Source: Akkermansia muciniphila
Lineage (GTDB): Bacteria; Verrucomicrobiota; Verrucomicrobiia; Verrucomicrobiales; V1-33
Length of the DNA stretch: 58,564 nt
NCBI GenBank assembly: GCA_945900785.1
Contig: CAMDJM010000026.1
Span: 1-58,564, forward strand
Direction of reading: 5' to 3'
Of this stretch, positions 17,882 to 27,312 are shown one piece after another; the first letter of the stretch is position 1, and the number at the start of each line of letters is the position of its first letter. A model generated the notes under the pieces. That model ran no database searches. It was given only the letters and a program-made list of their open reading frames with translations, and had not been told where the DNA came from. A program made the translations under genes and the position numbers.

Positions 17882-19165
17882 ATGCCTGTTCCCATGCCTT
17901 CCCTCGCCCGCCGCACGTTTCTTCGTCAGACTGGCATCGCCATGGCCTTGCCTCTCCTGGAATCCATGTGGTCGTCGCGGGCCTGGGCTGCGGTGGCCGA
18001 GGGACCGCGGCGTATGGTGTCCATCTGCACTTCGCTGGGGCTGCATGCGCCATCGCTTTTTCCGGTGGAATCCGGGAGGGGCTATGGTTCCACCCCCTAT
18101 CTGGATTTGCTGAAGGCAAACCGGGATGACTTCACCGTCTTCTCCGGCATCTCCCACCCGGACCAATCCGGGGCCGATGGGCATTCCTCGGAATCGACGT
18201 TCCTGACCTCGGCCCGGCATCCGGGCCTGGGCGGGTTCCGCAATAGCATTTCCGTGGATCAATTGGCGGCGGAAAAACTGGGCGTGGTGACGCGCTTTTC
18301 CTCGCTCCAGCTGGGCACCAGTAATAACAGTCAGAGCTACACCCGCAGTGGAGTGATGATCCCGGCGGATTACGAGCCTTCGAAGGTCTTTGCGAAGCTG
18401 TTCCTGGAAGGCTCTGCGGATGAGGTCAAAGCGCAGATGCGCCGCCTGCATGAGGGGCGCAGCATCATGGACCGCATGAGCGATGAGGTGAAGCACTTGG
18501 AAAACCGGGTCGGTCAGGCGGACCGGGAGCGGCTGGATGAGTATTTCACTTCTGTGAGGGAAATGGAGCAGCGTCTGGCCGCTGCCGAGGCCTGGGCGCA
18601 ACGGCCCAAGCCTAAAATAACGGAGGCACCGCCTTCCGATATCGCGGAGGAAAAGGATTTGATCGGGCGCATGAAGTTGATCTTCGATCTGGTGCCTTTG
18701 GCGCTGCGCACGGATTCCACCCGCATCATCACCATTCTCGTGCAGGGCCGCAATGATGTGCCAAAAGTGCCCGGGGTGGAGATGGACCACCACAATCTTT
18801 CCCACCATGGTCAGGATGAAAACAAGCTGAGGCAGCTTCATCTGATCGAGCAGGCCCAGATGCAGGCCTTTGGCGGCCTGCTGTCGGCTCTGAAACAGCA
18901 GCAGGAAGGTGGCAGCAACCTCCTCCAGCGCACAGCCGTGCTCTTTGGCAGCAACCTGGGCAATGCCAATTCCCACGACACAAAAAATCTCCCCATCATT
19001 CTGGCCGGGGGAGGCTTCCGCCATGGGCAACACCTGAAGCTGGACGAAAAAAACAACACGCCTCTGGGCAATCTCTTCGTGCAAACCCTGCAACGCCTCG
19101 GGCTCGAAGTGGACGCCTTCGGCACCAGCAGTGGTGCCTCTGTGCCGGGACTGGAAATGGCCTGA
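17882..19165 (+). CDS. TAT-exported DUF1552 protein
   Basis: A 427-residue DUF1552 protein. The signal ARRTFLRQTGIAMALPLLES is a twin-arginine-type leader and fixes the start near 17882. RMVSICTSLGLHAPSLFP, FTVFSGISHPDQSGADGHSS, MDHHNLSHHG and ILAGGGFRHGQHLK are family blocks. The histidine-rich motifs suggest metal binding, but no reaction is established. It is paired with the DUF1592 gene 24 bases downstream, as is usual in Planctomycetes and Verrucomicrobia, although DUF1592 comes first in most operons I recall. Confidence 0.88.
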   Translation: MPVPMPSLARRTFLRQTGIAMALPLLESMWSSRAWAAVAEGPRRMVSICTSLGLHAPSLFPVESGRGYGSTPYLDLLKANRDDFTVFSGISHPDQSGADGHSSESTFLTSARHPGLGGFRNSISVDQLAAEKLGVVTRFSSLQLGTSNNSQSYTRSGVMIPADYEPSKVFAKLFLEGSADEVKAQMRRLHEGRSIMDRMSDEVKHLENRVGQADRERLDEYFTSVREMEQRLAAAEAWAQRPKPKITEAPPSDIAEEKDLIGRMKLIFDLVPLALRTDSTRIITILVQGRNDVPKVPGVEMDHHNLSHHGQDENKLRQLHLIEQAQMQAFGGLLSALKQQQEGGSNLLQRTAVLFGSNLGNANSHDTKNLPIILAGGGFRHGQHLKLDEKNNTPLGNLFVQTLQRLGLEVDAFGTSSGASVPGLEMA

Positions 19166-19189
19166 CACAAATCAATGTGCGATCCGGAC

Positions 19190-21643
19190 ATGACCCGCCT
19201 GGCCTTTTGCCTCATCACCGCCGGTGGAATCGCCGCAGGGGGCGCGCTTTCCGCGCGGGCTCAGGACCGGAGCTTTTTCCAGAGCGCCAGTTGTGTGGAA
19301 TGCCACGATGGCGAGGTCAAAAAAGGCGGACTGGACCTGACGGTTCTAACATGGAATCCGGCCGAGCCCGGCAATGCCGCGCGTTGGGAAAAAATCCACG
19401 ACCGGGTGGCGCACGGCGAGATGCCCCCGCCCGGCAAAGCGCGCCCGGACGCAGCGGCGCAAGCCGCCTTCCTGAGCAGTGTAGCCGCCCCCCTGCACGC
19501 GCTGGCGGCCAGCCAGCAGGCCACGCGCGGCCGCACCGGTCTGCGCCGGCTGAACCGGACGGAGTATGAAAATACGGTCCATTGGCTTCTCGGCATTGAC
19601 GCCCCGCTGAAGCAGGTGCTGCCCGAAGAGGGCAGCGGGCAGAGCTTTGATACCGTGGCGGATGGCCTGCGCTTTTCCCAGCTCCAGATTGAAAAATACC
19701 TGGAGGCCGCTGATTTGGCCCTGGACGCCGCCCTGGATTTTGCCCCGCCCGCCGGGACCAGGAAAAAGCGCTTTTCCCTGACAGATAAGGAGGACATCCG
19801 CGAAAACCTGGACACGCCCCAGGGGAAGCCGAAAAACAATGGGACCGATGAAAAGCATCAGGTGCTCTTCCGCCGGGTGAAGGGCGGGGTGGCGGTGTTT
19901 ACCGACACCTATCAACTGGGTCTGAGCCCCGTGAAGGCGGAACGCACCGGACGTTATACCCTCAGGGTGTCCGGCTATGGATTCCAGAGCCGGAAGGAGC
20001 CGGTGACTCTGATCCTGATGACAGATAACTACCAGCAAAAGCGGGTCCTGGGCACCTTTGAACTGCCGCCGGACCGGCCCCGGGTGGTGGAGGTGACGAC
20101 CCGCATGGAGGAAGGCGAGTTCCTGCGCATCGCCCCCCATGACACCAATTTCAATGAGGAGGGCAAGGGGAACTGGGGCACGGATGCCGCCGTCTACGAT
20201 GGCGTGGGCATGGTGATCCAGTGGGTGGAAATCGAAGGGCCGCTATCCGATAGCTGGCCGCCACGCAGCGTGGAGCTGGCCGCCGGCCTGGTGCCCCGGA
20301 AGGACTACGCACCTGACAATTATCCATGGCGGGCGGGACACCAGGTGGCGTTTGATCTGGTTCCGGAGGATCCCACCGCCGCGCTGGCCACCCAGCTCCC
20401 CGTCTTCGCCGCCCGGGCCTGGCGGCGGCCTATGGAACCCGGGGAGGCCAGCGGCACCGTGCGCCTCGCCCAGGACGCTCTCGCGGCTGGATCCTCTTTT
20501 GTGGAGGCTCTGCGCACCGGTTTGAAGGCGATCCTCTGCTCCCCGCAATTTCTGCTCTTCGATGAACCGCCCGGTGCCCTCTCCGGCCCGGCCCTGGCCA
20601 ACCGCTTGAGCTATTTTCTCTGGAGTGGGCCGCCCGATGAGGAGCTGTTTTCCTTGGCTAGGGAAGGCCGCCTGAGCCAGCCGGACGTGCTTCGCGCCCA
20701 GGTCCAGCGTCTCCTGGCCGATGCGCGGAGCCGGCATTTTGTCACGGATTTTGCCGGCCAATGGCTGGGCCTCCGCACCATTGATGCCACCTCCCCTGAC
20801 ACCACGCTCTATCCGGAGTTCGACGATGTGCTGAAGCGCTCCATGGTGGGTGAAACCGAGGCCTTTTTCTCTGAAATGATCCGCGCCAACCGGCCGGTCA
20901 GCGATTTCATCCAAAGCGATTGGCTGATGCTGAACCGGCGTCTGGGCCGCCACTACGGCATTCCCGGCGCGAAAACAGAAGCCTACGAAAAAGTCAGCGT
21001 GCCCCCCGGCAATCCGCGCGGCGGGCTCCTCACCCAAGCCGCGATCCTGAAGGTGACGGCCAACGGCACTACCACCTCGCCCGTGGTGCGTGGCACTTGG
21101 GTGATGAAGCGCCTGCTGGGCCAGCCCCCGGCGCCCCCGCCTCCCGTCCCCGCCATCGAGCCGGACACCCGCGGAGCCACCACCGTGCGCGAGCTGCTCG
21201 CCAAACACCGCACTTCCGCCACCTGCAACTCCTGCCACCGGAATATCGATCCCCCTGGCTTCGCCCTGGAGAGCTTCGATGTCATCGGCGGTTGGCGCGG
21301 GCGCTACCGCTCCACTGACAAAGGCGATTCCGTCCCGGGCAAATTCCAGGGACAATCCATCTGGCAATACAAGCTGGGTCTGCCGGTGGACCCCTCCGGC
21401 CAGCTCGCCGATGGCCGTGCCTTCAACGACATCCAGTCCTTCAAGCAACTCCTCCTCACCCAATCCGACACCGTGCTGCGCGCCATCGCCGGAAAACTTC
21501 TCGTCTACGGCACCGGAGCCAATCTCGACTTCGCTGACCGTGCCGCCGTAGCCACCATCGCCGCCAAAACCCAGGCCGCCGGCAGCGGATTCCACACCCT
21601 GATCGGGGAAGTCGTGCTCAGCCCGGCCTTTGGCAGGAAATGA
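19190..21643 (+). CDS. DUF1592-family planctomycete-type cytochrome protein
   Basis: An 817-residue exported multidomain protein. After a signal peptide there is a haem-binding CVECH (about residues 35-39) in a PSCyt-like segment. The DUF1587-type RLNRTEYENTVHWLLG, a beta-rich central region, and DUF1592/1588/1585-type blocks follow (PQFLLF, LANRLSYFLWSGPPDEEL, GLLTQAAILKVTANGTTTSPV), with a second CxxCH (CNSCH, near residue 679) and the DUF1585-like end. The pairing with DUF1552 suggests a periplasmic redox or glycan-degrading system, but this is inference. An alternative ATG is at 19175. Confidence 0.88.
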   Translation: MTRLAFCLITAGGIAAGGALSARAQDRSFFQSASCVECHDGEVKKGGLDLTVLTWNPAEPGNAARWEKIHDRVAHGEMPPPGKARPDAAAQAAFLSSVAAPLHALAASQQATRGRTGLRRLNRTEYENTVHWLLGIDAPLKQVLPEEGSGQSFDTVADGLRFSQLQIEKYLEAADLALDAALDFAPPAGTRKKRFSLTDKEDIRENLDTPQGKPKNNGTDEKHQVLFRRVKGGVAVFTDTYQLGLSPVKAERTGRYTLRVSGYGFQSRKEPVTLILMTDNYQQKRVLGTFELPPDRPRVVEVTTRMEEGEFLRIAPHDTNFNEEGKGNWGTDAAVYDGVGMVIQWVEIEGPLSDSWPPRSVELAAGLVPRKDYAPDNYPWRAGHQVAFDLVPEDPTAALATQLPVFAARAWRRPMEPGEASGTVRLAQDALAAGSSFVEALRTGLKAILCSPQFLLFDEPPGALSGPALANRLSYFLWSGPPDEELFSLAREGRLSQPDVLRAQVQRLLADARSRHFVTDFAGQWLGLRTIDATSPDTTLYPEFDDVLKRSMVGETEAFFSEMIRANRPVSDFIQSDWLMLNRRLGRHYGIPGAKTEAYEKVSVPPGNPRGGLLTQAAILKVTANGTTTSPVVRGTWVMKRLLGQPPAPPPPVPAIEPDTRGATTVRELLAKHRTSATCNSCHRNIDPPGFALESFDVIGGWRGRYRSTDKGDSVPGKFQGQSIWQYKLGLPVDPSGQLADGRAFNDIQSFKQLLLTQSDTVLRAIAGKLLVYGTGANLDFADRAAVATIAAKTQAAGSGFHTLIGEVVLSPAFGRK

Positions 21644-22202
21644 ATCCTGCCCCGTTAGCAAAACGAATTTTTTCCTGCACTGGAAATGTTGTATCAGGCA
21701 TGCCATAAACGGGTATTCCAGTGATCAGCATTGAATCCCACTCGCCAGCTTCCATGCCTCAAACGAGTCCTCAAGGGTTTTCATTGCTGAATTCCCCCGC
21801 TTTTTGAGAATTTTCAAAGCATGATCGCGCTTATGGCGGCTCCCCTTGCATTTTGAAAAACCGGCCCTATCTTTGGGCAGTTCTTTGTCAGCTTAATGCT
21901 CCGGCTTCGCCGCCGGGGCAACGGGGGACCCAATTCCCGTTCCGCCAGCTCATTTGCCGGCGGCAACTTGGGGCGAACGACGCCTGCGGCGTCGGGGGCA
22001 CTTATTGGCTCCAGCCCGACAGCTAACTCCGTCAGCATCACTGGGAGACTCCGCGACGCCCCGTTCCCCCTCCTGTCAAACCGGAGGAAACCCGGAAGCG
22101 CTGTAGCGCCTCTTTTCCTCCAGGGAACGTCATCGTCCGATCCACACTCCGCAGTGCGGGGGCCGGACCATCACCAACAAAAATACAGGAGAATCACAAA
22201 AT
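21644..22202 (+). other. 559-base gene-free region upstream of the SPFH gene, with hairpins
   Basis: No convincing gene on either strand. It contains a perfect seven-base-pair hairpin with a three-base loop (21978-21994). Nearer the SPFH gene is a nested hairpin with outer arms GGAGGAAA (22083-22090) and TTTCCTCC (22114-22121) and inner GCGC-TGTA-GCGC. These could form a structured 5' leader, but they match no riboswitch I recognise. Confidence 0.4.
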
Positions 22203-24248
22203 ATGACCGGACAACTTATGTTCTGGATCGGGATCATCGTCGGCACGCCCCTCGGGCTTTGGCTCATCATTCACCTCATCCTCGGGGTGCGCTACATCCC
22301 GCACAGCCGGGTGGGCATTGTGGAAAAACTCTGGTCGGGCAAGGGCTCGCTGGAGGAAGGCCGCATCATCGCCCTCGGCGGTGAGGCGGGTTTGCAGGCG
22401 ACTCCGCTGCGGGGCGGGCTGCATTTTGGCTACCCGCTCTGGCAATACAGCATTCACACCGTGCCGCTCGTCACCATCGGTGAGGGCCGCATGGGCTACG
22501 TCTATGCCCGCGACGGGGCCCCGCTGGAACAGGTGCAAACCCTCGCCCGCAGCGTGCCCTGCAATGCCTTCCAGGATGCCGCCACCTTCCTCACCGGAGG
22601 CGGGCAACGCGGCCGCCAACGCGCCATTTTGCGTGAGGGTGTCTATGCCATCAACACGGCCCTCTTCGTGGTGATCAGCGAGCAGAACGTCTATGCCGGG
22701 ATCTCCCGGAAAGAGGAACTGGCGCAGTTTGAGAATTGGCAGAACGAATTGCAGGGCGGCAAGGGATTCAGTCCTGTGCGGGTGGGTTATGACGCTGCGA
22801 CCGTGGTGCGCGATGAACGCAGCGCAACAGCCCAGGAAAATGGCCTATCCATTCAGGACAACCTCGGCATCGTGACCGTGCAGGACGGCCCTACCTTGGA
22901 TCCGGGCGAATTCATCGCGCCGCAGGTCGGCAGCACGGAGGCCGGCAACAGCGGACATAACTACTTCCAGGACATTGAGGAATTCCTCGCCCTCCATGGC
23001 CGCCGGGGCCGTCAATTGCAGGTGCTGACGGACGGCACGTATTTCATCAACCGCTGGTTCGCCACGGTGGAGCTGAAGCCGAAGACTCTGATCCCGATTG
23101 GCTATGTCGGCGTGATCATCAGCTATTATGGCCAGACTGGTGAAGACGTGACGGGCAATCAATTCCGCTATGGTGAGCAGGTCAATACCGGCAGCCGCGG
23201 CGTCTGGAAACAGGCGCTGGCTCCTGGCAAATACGCCCTGAACCCCTACGCCCTGAAAATCGAACTGGTGCCGACGGTGAACTTTGTCCTCCGCTGGGTC
23301 AGTGGCCAGACCGAAACGCACCGCTACGATGAATCCCTCGCCAGCATCCCGATCATCACTTCGGACGCCTACGAGCCGCTGCTGCCGCTCTCCCTCGTGC
23401 TGCACATCGACTACGAAAAAGCACCCCGGGTGGTGCAGCGCTTCGGTGACGTGAAGCGCCTCATCAGCCAGACGCTGGATCCTATCCTGACCGCTTATTT
23501 CCGCGATGTGGCCCAGTCCAGCAGCATGCTGGAACTGCTGACCCACCGCGAGGATATCCAAAAACGTGCCACCGCCGAGTTGGGCCGCCGTTTTCTGGAA
23601 TATGATATCAACTGCGTCGCGGTGCTGATCGGCCGGCCGGAGTCGGATCCCCGGAACACCCAAAGTGAAGACCCGATTGAGCGTCTCTTTGACCAGCTCC
23701 GCCAGCGCCGTCTGGCCGAGGAGCAGAAGGAAACCTTCGGCAAGCAGCAGGAAGCCGCCATGCAGCTGAAACAACTGAACGAAGCCCAGGCCCAGGCCGA
23801 GCGCCAGACCCACCTGACGCAAACCAAGATCGAAATCGAAATCGCCAGCAACCGCGGTGCCGCGCAGCTCGCCGAGGCCGAAAACCTCGCCCGCCGCGAA
23901 GTCACCATCGCCCAAGGTCAGGGCCGCGCCGCCGTGCTGATCGGTCAGGGGGAAGCCTCACGCATCGCCCAGGTCGGTGAGGCCGAGGCCCGCGTCAGCG
24001 AGTTGAAAGTCGAGGCGCTGGGCGACCCCCGCCTTTATGCCATGAACCTCATGGCCACCCAACTGGCCCAGAGCACCCAGCCCCTCGTGCCGGAGCGTCT
24101 TGTCATCCTCGGCGGGCAGGGCGGCCCCGGCGAAGGCAGCGCCAGCCCGCAGACCAGCCTGTTCCAAACGCTCATGAGTGTCCTCACCACCTGGCAGGCC
24201 ACCCAGCAGGTGCAGGAGGAAAAGGAAGTGGTGGATAAAAAAGCGTAA
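22203..24248 (+). CDS. Large SPFH-domain (flotillin/prohibitin-like) membrane protein
   Basis: A 681-residue protein with one N-terminal membrane helix (about residues 7-28). Beta-rich segments follow in which VGIVEKLWSGKG and VGVIISYYGQTG each look like the start of an SPFH domain. A long helical region (about residues 490-610) is rich in Q, E, A and R (EEQKETFGKQQEAAMQLKQ), typical of flotillin coiled coils, with LGDPRLYAMNLMATQLAQS near the end. Such proteins scaffold membrane complexes. It has one of the few good Shine-Dalgarno sites here (AGGAG about 12 bases upstream). Confidence 0.85.
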   Translation: MTGQLMFWIGIIVGTPLGLWLIIHLILGVRYIPHSRVGIVEKLWSGKGSLEEGRIIALGGEAGLQATPLRGGLHFGYPLWQYSIHTVPLVTIGEGRMGYVYARDGAPLEQVQTLARSVPCNAFQDAATFLTGGGQRGRQRAILREGVYAINTALFVVISEQNVYAGISRKEELAQFENWQNELQGGKGFSPVRVGYDAATVVRDERSATAQENGLSIQDNLGIVTVQDGPTLDPGEFIAPQVGSTEAGNSGHNYFQDIEEFLALHGRRGRQLQVLTDGTYFINRWFATVELKPKTLIPIGYVGVIISYYGQTGEDVTGNQFRYGEQVNTGSRGVWKQALAPGKYALNPYALKIELVPTVNFVLRWVSGQTETHRYDESLASIPIITSDAYEPLLPLSLVLHIDYEKAPRVVQRFGDVKRLISQTLDPILTAYFRDVAQSSSMLELLTHREDIQKRATAELGRRFLEYDINCVAVLIGRPESDPRNTQSEDPIERLFDQLRQRRLAEEQKETFGKQQEAAMQLKQLNEAQAQAERQTHLTQTKIEIEIASNRGAAQLAEAENLARREVTIAQGQGRAAVLIGQGEASRIAQVGEAEARVSELKVEALGDPRLYAMNLMATQLAQSTQPLVPERLVILGGQGGPGEGSASPQTSLFQTLMSVLTTWQATQQVQEEKEVVDKKA

Positions 24249-24264
24249 AGCCCACCAGACAATT

Positions 24265-24300
24265 CCCGGGCTGCGGTGGAACGATCTGCCGCAGCCCGGG
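24265..24300 (+). terminator. Strong hairpin terminator after the SPFH gene
   Basis: A perfect twelve-base-pair GC-rich stem (24265-24276 with 24289-24300) and twelve-base loop, 17 bases past the stop codon. No T-run follows. Confidence 0.6.
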
Positions 24301-24375
24301 ATAGCACGCTAATTTCAAGGATTGCCCTGCGATGTCCGTTGCAGAGCCGTGCGGGCTGCATCAGGCTCGGCCACC

Positions 24376-27312
24376 ATGTTGAAAAAGAACCGCTTTCCCT
24401 TGATCCTGCCAGGCCTTTGCGGGCTGGCCCTGATCATCGCGATTCCCTTATTTTCCGCCGATCAATTGCGGCCGCCGGGGTCCCGGCCTTTGGAGGCAGG
24501 CGTCCATGCCCTGACAGGAGCACATCTTGTCCTCAGCCCGGGTCATGAGCTGGACAAAGGAAACATCATTATCCGGGATGGCCGCATCACGGCAGTAGGG
24601 GTGGATGCGGCGGTGCCGGCGGACGCCCGGGTTCATGATATGTCAGGGACCGTGATTTATGCAGGGTTTATTGATGCCCAGGTGTCCTTTTCCAAAAAGC
24701 CTGGCGGCGGCAAAGACAAGGAGGAGGACGCGGCATCACGCTTTTCCCGCAGCCTGACCTCCGGAGCTGGGGCTGGCATGGGATTTCCCGGGGCACCATC
24801 CATTGCCGGTGGTTCGGGTAGTAATTCCACGATCATTTCACAACGCCGCATGTCGCGCGAATACGCGCCGGACGCCGAAGCCTTGGAAAGTCTGCGCGCT
24901 GAGGGATTCACCGCCGCCAATGTAGTGCCGGACCGGGGGGTGATCCGGGGCACCAGCACGTTTGCCACCCTGGCGTCCGGTGATCCTGATGAAGCCATCC
25001 TCCGGCCTGACACCTTCCAGCATATTGCCCTGGCCGTGCCCCGGGAGCAGGCTGGGGATGGCGGGCGTTCCCCGCAGGCCTATCCGGGGTCGCTCATGGG
25101 CGTCATCGCGGTGGTGCGGCAGACCTTTTTTGACACACAGTTTCAGGCGGCGGATTTGGCCCATTTTGCGGCCAATCCCAATGCGCGGCCCCGGCCGGTG
25201 GTGAATGCTTCCCTGGAGGCGCTGTTGCCCGCTGCGCGGAAAACCATGCCGGTGCTCTTTGAACCTGGGAGCGTTTTGCTGGTGGACCGGGCGATGCAGC
25301 TGTCCCGGGAGCTGGGCCTGCAGCCTGTCCTGCTGGCCACGGGTCAGGAATGGCGGCGGCCGGACATGGTGCGCACGGGCGTTCCTTTTATTGTGCCGGT
25401 GGATTTTCCGGAAGCGGTCAAAATGCCGGAGGAGGACGACTGGGTGGGCATGCCCACGGACCAATTGCGGAACTGGGATCAGGCCCCGGGCAATCCTGCC
25501 CTGCTGCGGCGTGAAGGTCAGGAAATTGCCCTGACGACTTACGGCCTGGGCAAGCCGGACCGCTTCCGCAGCAACGTCCGGCTCGCCATCGCGCGGGGGC
25601 TGAGTGAAAACGATGCCATTGCCGCCCTGACGACCATCCCTGCCAAAATCTGTGGGGTTGCCGATCAGATGGGCGAGATCGGACCGGGCAAGCTGGCGCA
25701 ACTAACGGTGGTGGAAAATGGCCGCTATTTTGATGAAAAGGCCAGGGTGCGCTCCGTGTGGATCGAAGGCCGCGAATTCCTCCCGCCGATCAAGGAGGAG
25801 CCCAAAAAACCCGACGAAGCCAAAAAGGAGGCGGCGAAGGCGGATCCTGCCAAGCCGGAGAAACCCGACCCCAAAAAAGAAAAGGAAGCCCTCCGGAATC
25901 AACTGACCGCCGCCCCCGCCCAGCAGGACCGCGGACCGCTCCTCGCCCCCAAGGCCGTTTTTATCAAATCAGCCACGATCTGGACCAGCGGTCCCCAGGG
26001 CCGTCTGGAAAACGCCAGCCTGCTCATCGTCGATGGCAAAATCAAAGCCGTGGGCAACATCCCGGCCACCGGGGTGCCGGCGGACGCCCAGGTGATCGAC
26101 CGGCCGGGGATTCATGTCACGCCGGGACTGATCGACTGCCATAGCCATAGCATGATTTTGGGCGGGGTGAATGAAGGCACGCTCCCTTCCACCGCGATGG
26201 TGCGTATTGCCGATGTGGTGAACTCCGAGACGGAAACCATCCACCAGCAACTGGCCGGCGGGCTCACCGCGACCAATCTTCTGCACGGGTCAGCCAACCC
26301 GATTGGAGGTCAGAATTGTGTGATCAAATTGCGTGACGGAGCCAGCCCGGAAGGCCTGAAAGTCGCGGGCGCGCCAGGTGGGATCAAGTTTGCCCTCGGC
26401 GAAAATGTAAAGCAGTCGAATTGGGGCGATGCCTTCCGGAACCGCTTCCCGCAAACCCGCATGGGTGTCCCGGCCTTTCACGCGAACCGCTTCACCGCCG
26501 CCAAACAATACGCCGAAGCCCTGGCCAAACAGCAGCGCGAAGGCGGGCCGCCGGTGCGACGGGATCTGGAGTTGGAAGCCATCTCCGAAATTATCCGGGG
26601 CGAGCGCCTGATCCACTGTCACAGCTATCGTCAGGATGAAATTCTCGTCTTCCTCCGCGTCATGGAAAGCTTCGGGGTGCGGGTCGGCACCCTCCAACAC
26701 ATTCTCGAAGGTTATAAAGTTGCCGATGAAATCGCCAAACACGGGGCCGGGGCATCCTGCTTCTCGGATTGGTGGGCCTACAAGCTGGAAGTCTATGATG
26801 CCATCCCACAGGCGGGCAGCATCATGCGGGAGCGCGGGGTCATGGTCTCCTTCAACTCCGACTCCTCCGACCACGCCCGGAGGATGAACTTTGAAGCGGC
26901 GAAGGCCGTGAAATACGGCGGCACTCCGGAAGATGAGGCCCTGAAATTCGTCACCCTGAATCCAGCCAAACAACTGGGCATCGACCGCATGGTAGGCTCC
27001 CTGGAGGTGGGCAAGGATGGAGACTTCGCAGTGTGGAGCGGGCATCCTTTTGACACCATGAGCGTTTGTCAGGAAACCTGGATCGAAGGCAAACAATACT
27101 TCCAGATTGATGCCGCCCGCCGCCGTGCCACCGCCCGCCAGACGGAGCGGCAGGCCCTCATCGCCAAAGCCAAAACCCTTGCTGGAGATACTGAAGAAAG
27201 CGGGGACAAGGCCAAGGCGCAGGACAAATTCTTCCGCCGCGCCCTCGAAGACCGTCAGGGCCACCTCTGTATCGATTGCTGCCTGGACCACGAAATGCCA
27301 TGGAAAAACTAA
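24376..27312 (+). CDS. Exported double amidohydrolase (one degenerate, one HxH-containing module)
   Basis: A 978-residue protein with an N-terminal hydrophobic signal or anchor and two amidohydrolase-like modules. Module 1 (about residues 35-475) has the beta-sandwich wording GNIIIRDGRITAVG, but where the first metal-binding HxH should be it reads YAGFIDAQVSF, so it is probably inactive. A lysine/proline/glutamate-rich linker (about 475-515) joins module 2. That module has VTPGLIDCHSHSM (H589, H591), a second His region near LIHCHSYRQDE and LQHILEG, and the aspartate region SFNSDSSDH. It resembles imidazolonepropionase-type amidohydrolases. The stop overlaps the next start by 13 bases. Confidence 0.85.
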   Translation: MLKKNRFPLILPGLCGLALIIAIPLFSADQLRPPGSRPLEAGVHALTGAHLVLSPGHELDKGNIIIRDGRITAVGVDAAVPADARVHDMSGTVIYAGFIDAQVSFSKKPGGGKDKEEDAASRFSRSLTSGAGAGMGFPGAPSIAGGSGSNSTIISQRRMSREYAPDAEALESLRAEGFTAANVVPDRGVIRGTSTFATLASGDPDEAILRPDTFQHIALAVPREQAGDGGRSPQAYPGSLMGVIAVVRQTFFDTQFQAADLAHFAANPNARPRPVVNASLEALLPAARKTMPVLFEPGSVLLVDRAMQLSRELGLQPVLLATGQEWRRPDMVRTGVPFIVPVDFPEAVKMPEEDDWVGMPTDQLRNWDQAPGNPALLRREGQEIALTTYGLGKPDRFRSNVRLAIARGLSENDAIAALTTIPAKICGVADQMGEIGPGKLAQLTVVENGRYFDEKARVRSVWIEGREFLPPIKEEPKKPDEAKKEAAKADPAKPEKPDPKKEKEALRNQLTAAPAQQDRGPLLAPKAVFIKSATIWTSGPQGRLENASLLIVDGKIKAVGNIPATGVPADAQVIDRPGIHVTPGLIDCHSHSMILGGVNEGTLPSTAMVRIADVVNSETETIHQQLAGGLTATNLLHGSANPIGGQNCVIKLRDGASPEGLKVAGAPGGIKFALGENVKQSNWGDAFRNRFPQTRMGVPAFHANRFTAAKQYAEALAKQQREGGPPVRRDLELEAISEIIRGERLIHCHSYRQDEILVFLRVMESFGVRVGTLQHILEGYKVADEIAKHGAGASCFSDWWAYKLEVYDAIPQAGSIMRERGVMVSFNSDSSDHARRMNFEAAKAVKYGGTPEDEALKFVTLNPAKQLGIDRMVGSLEVGKDGDFAVWSGHPFDTMSVCQETWIEGKQYFQIDAARRRATARQTERQALIAKAKTLAGDTEESGDKAKAQDKFFRRALEDRQGHLCIDCCLDHEMPWKN

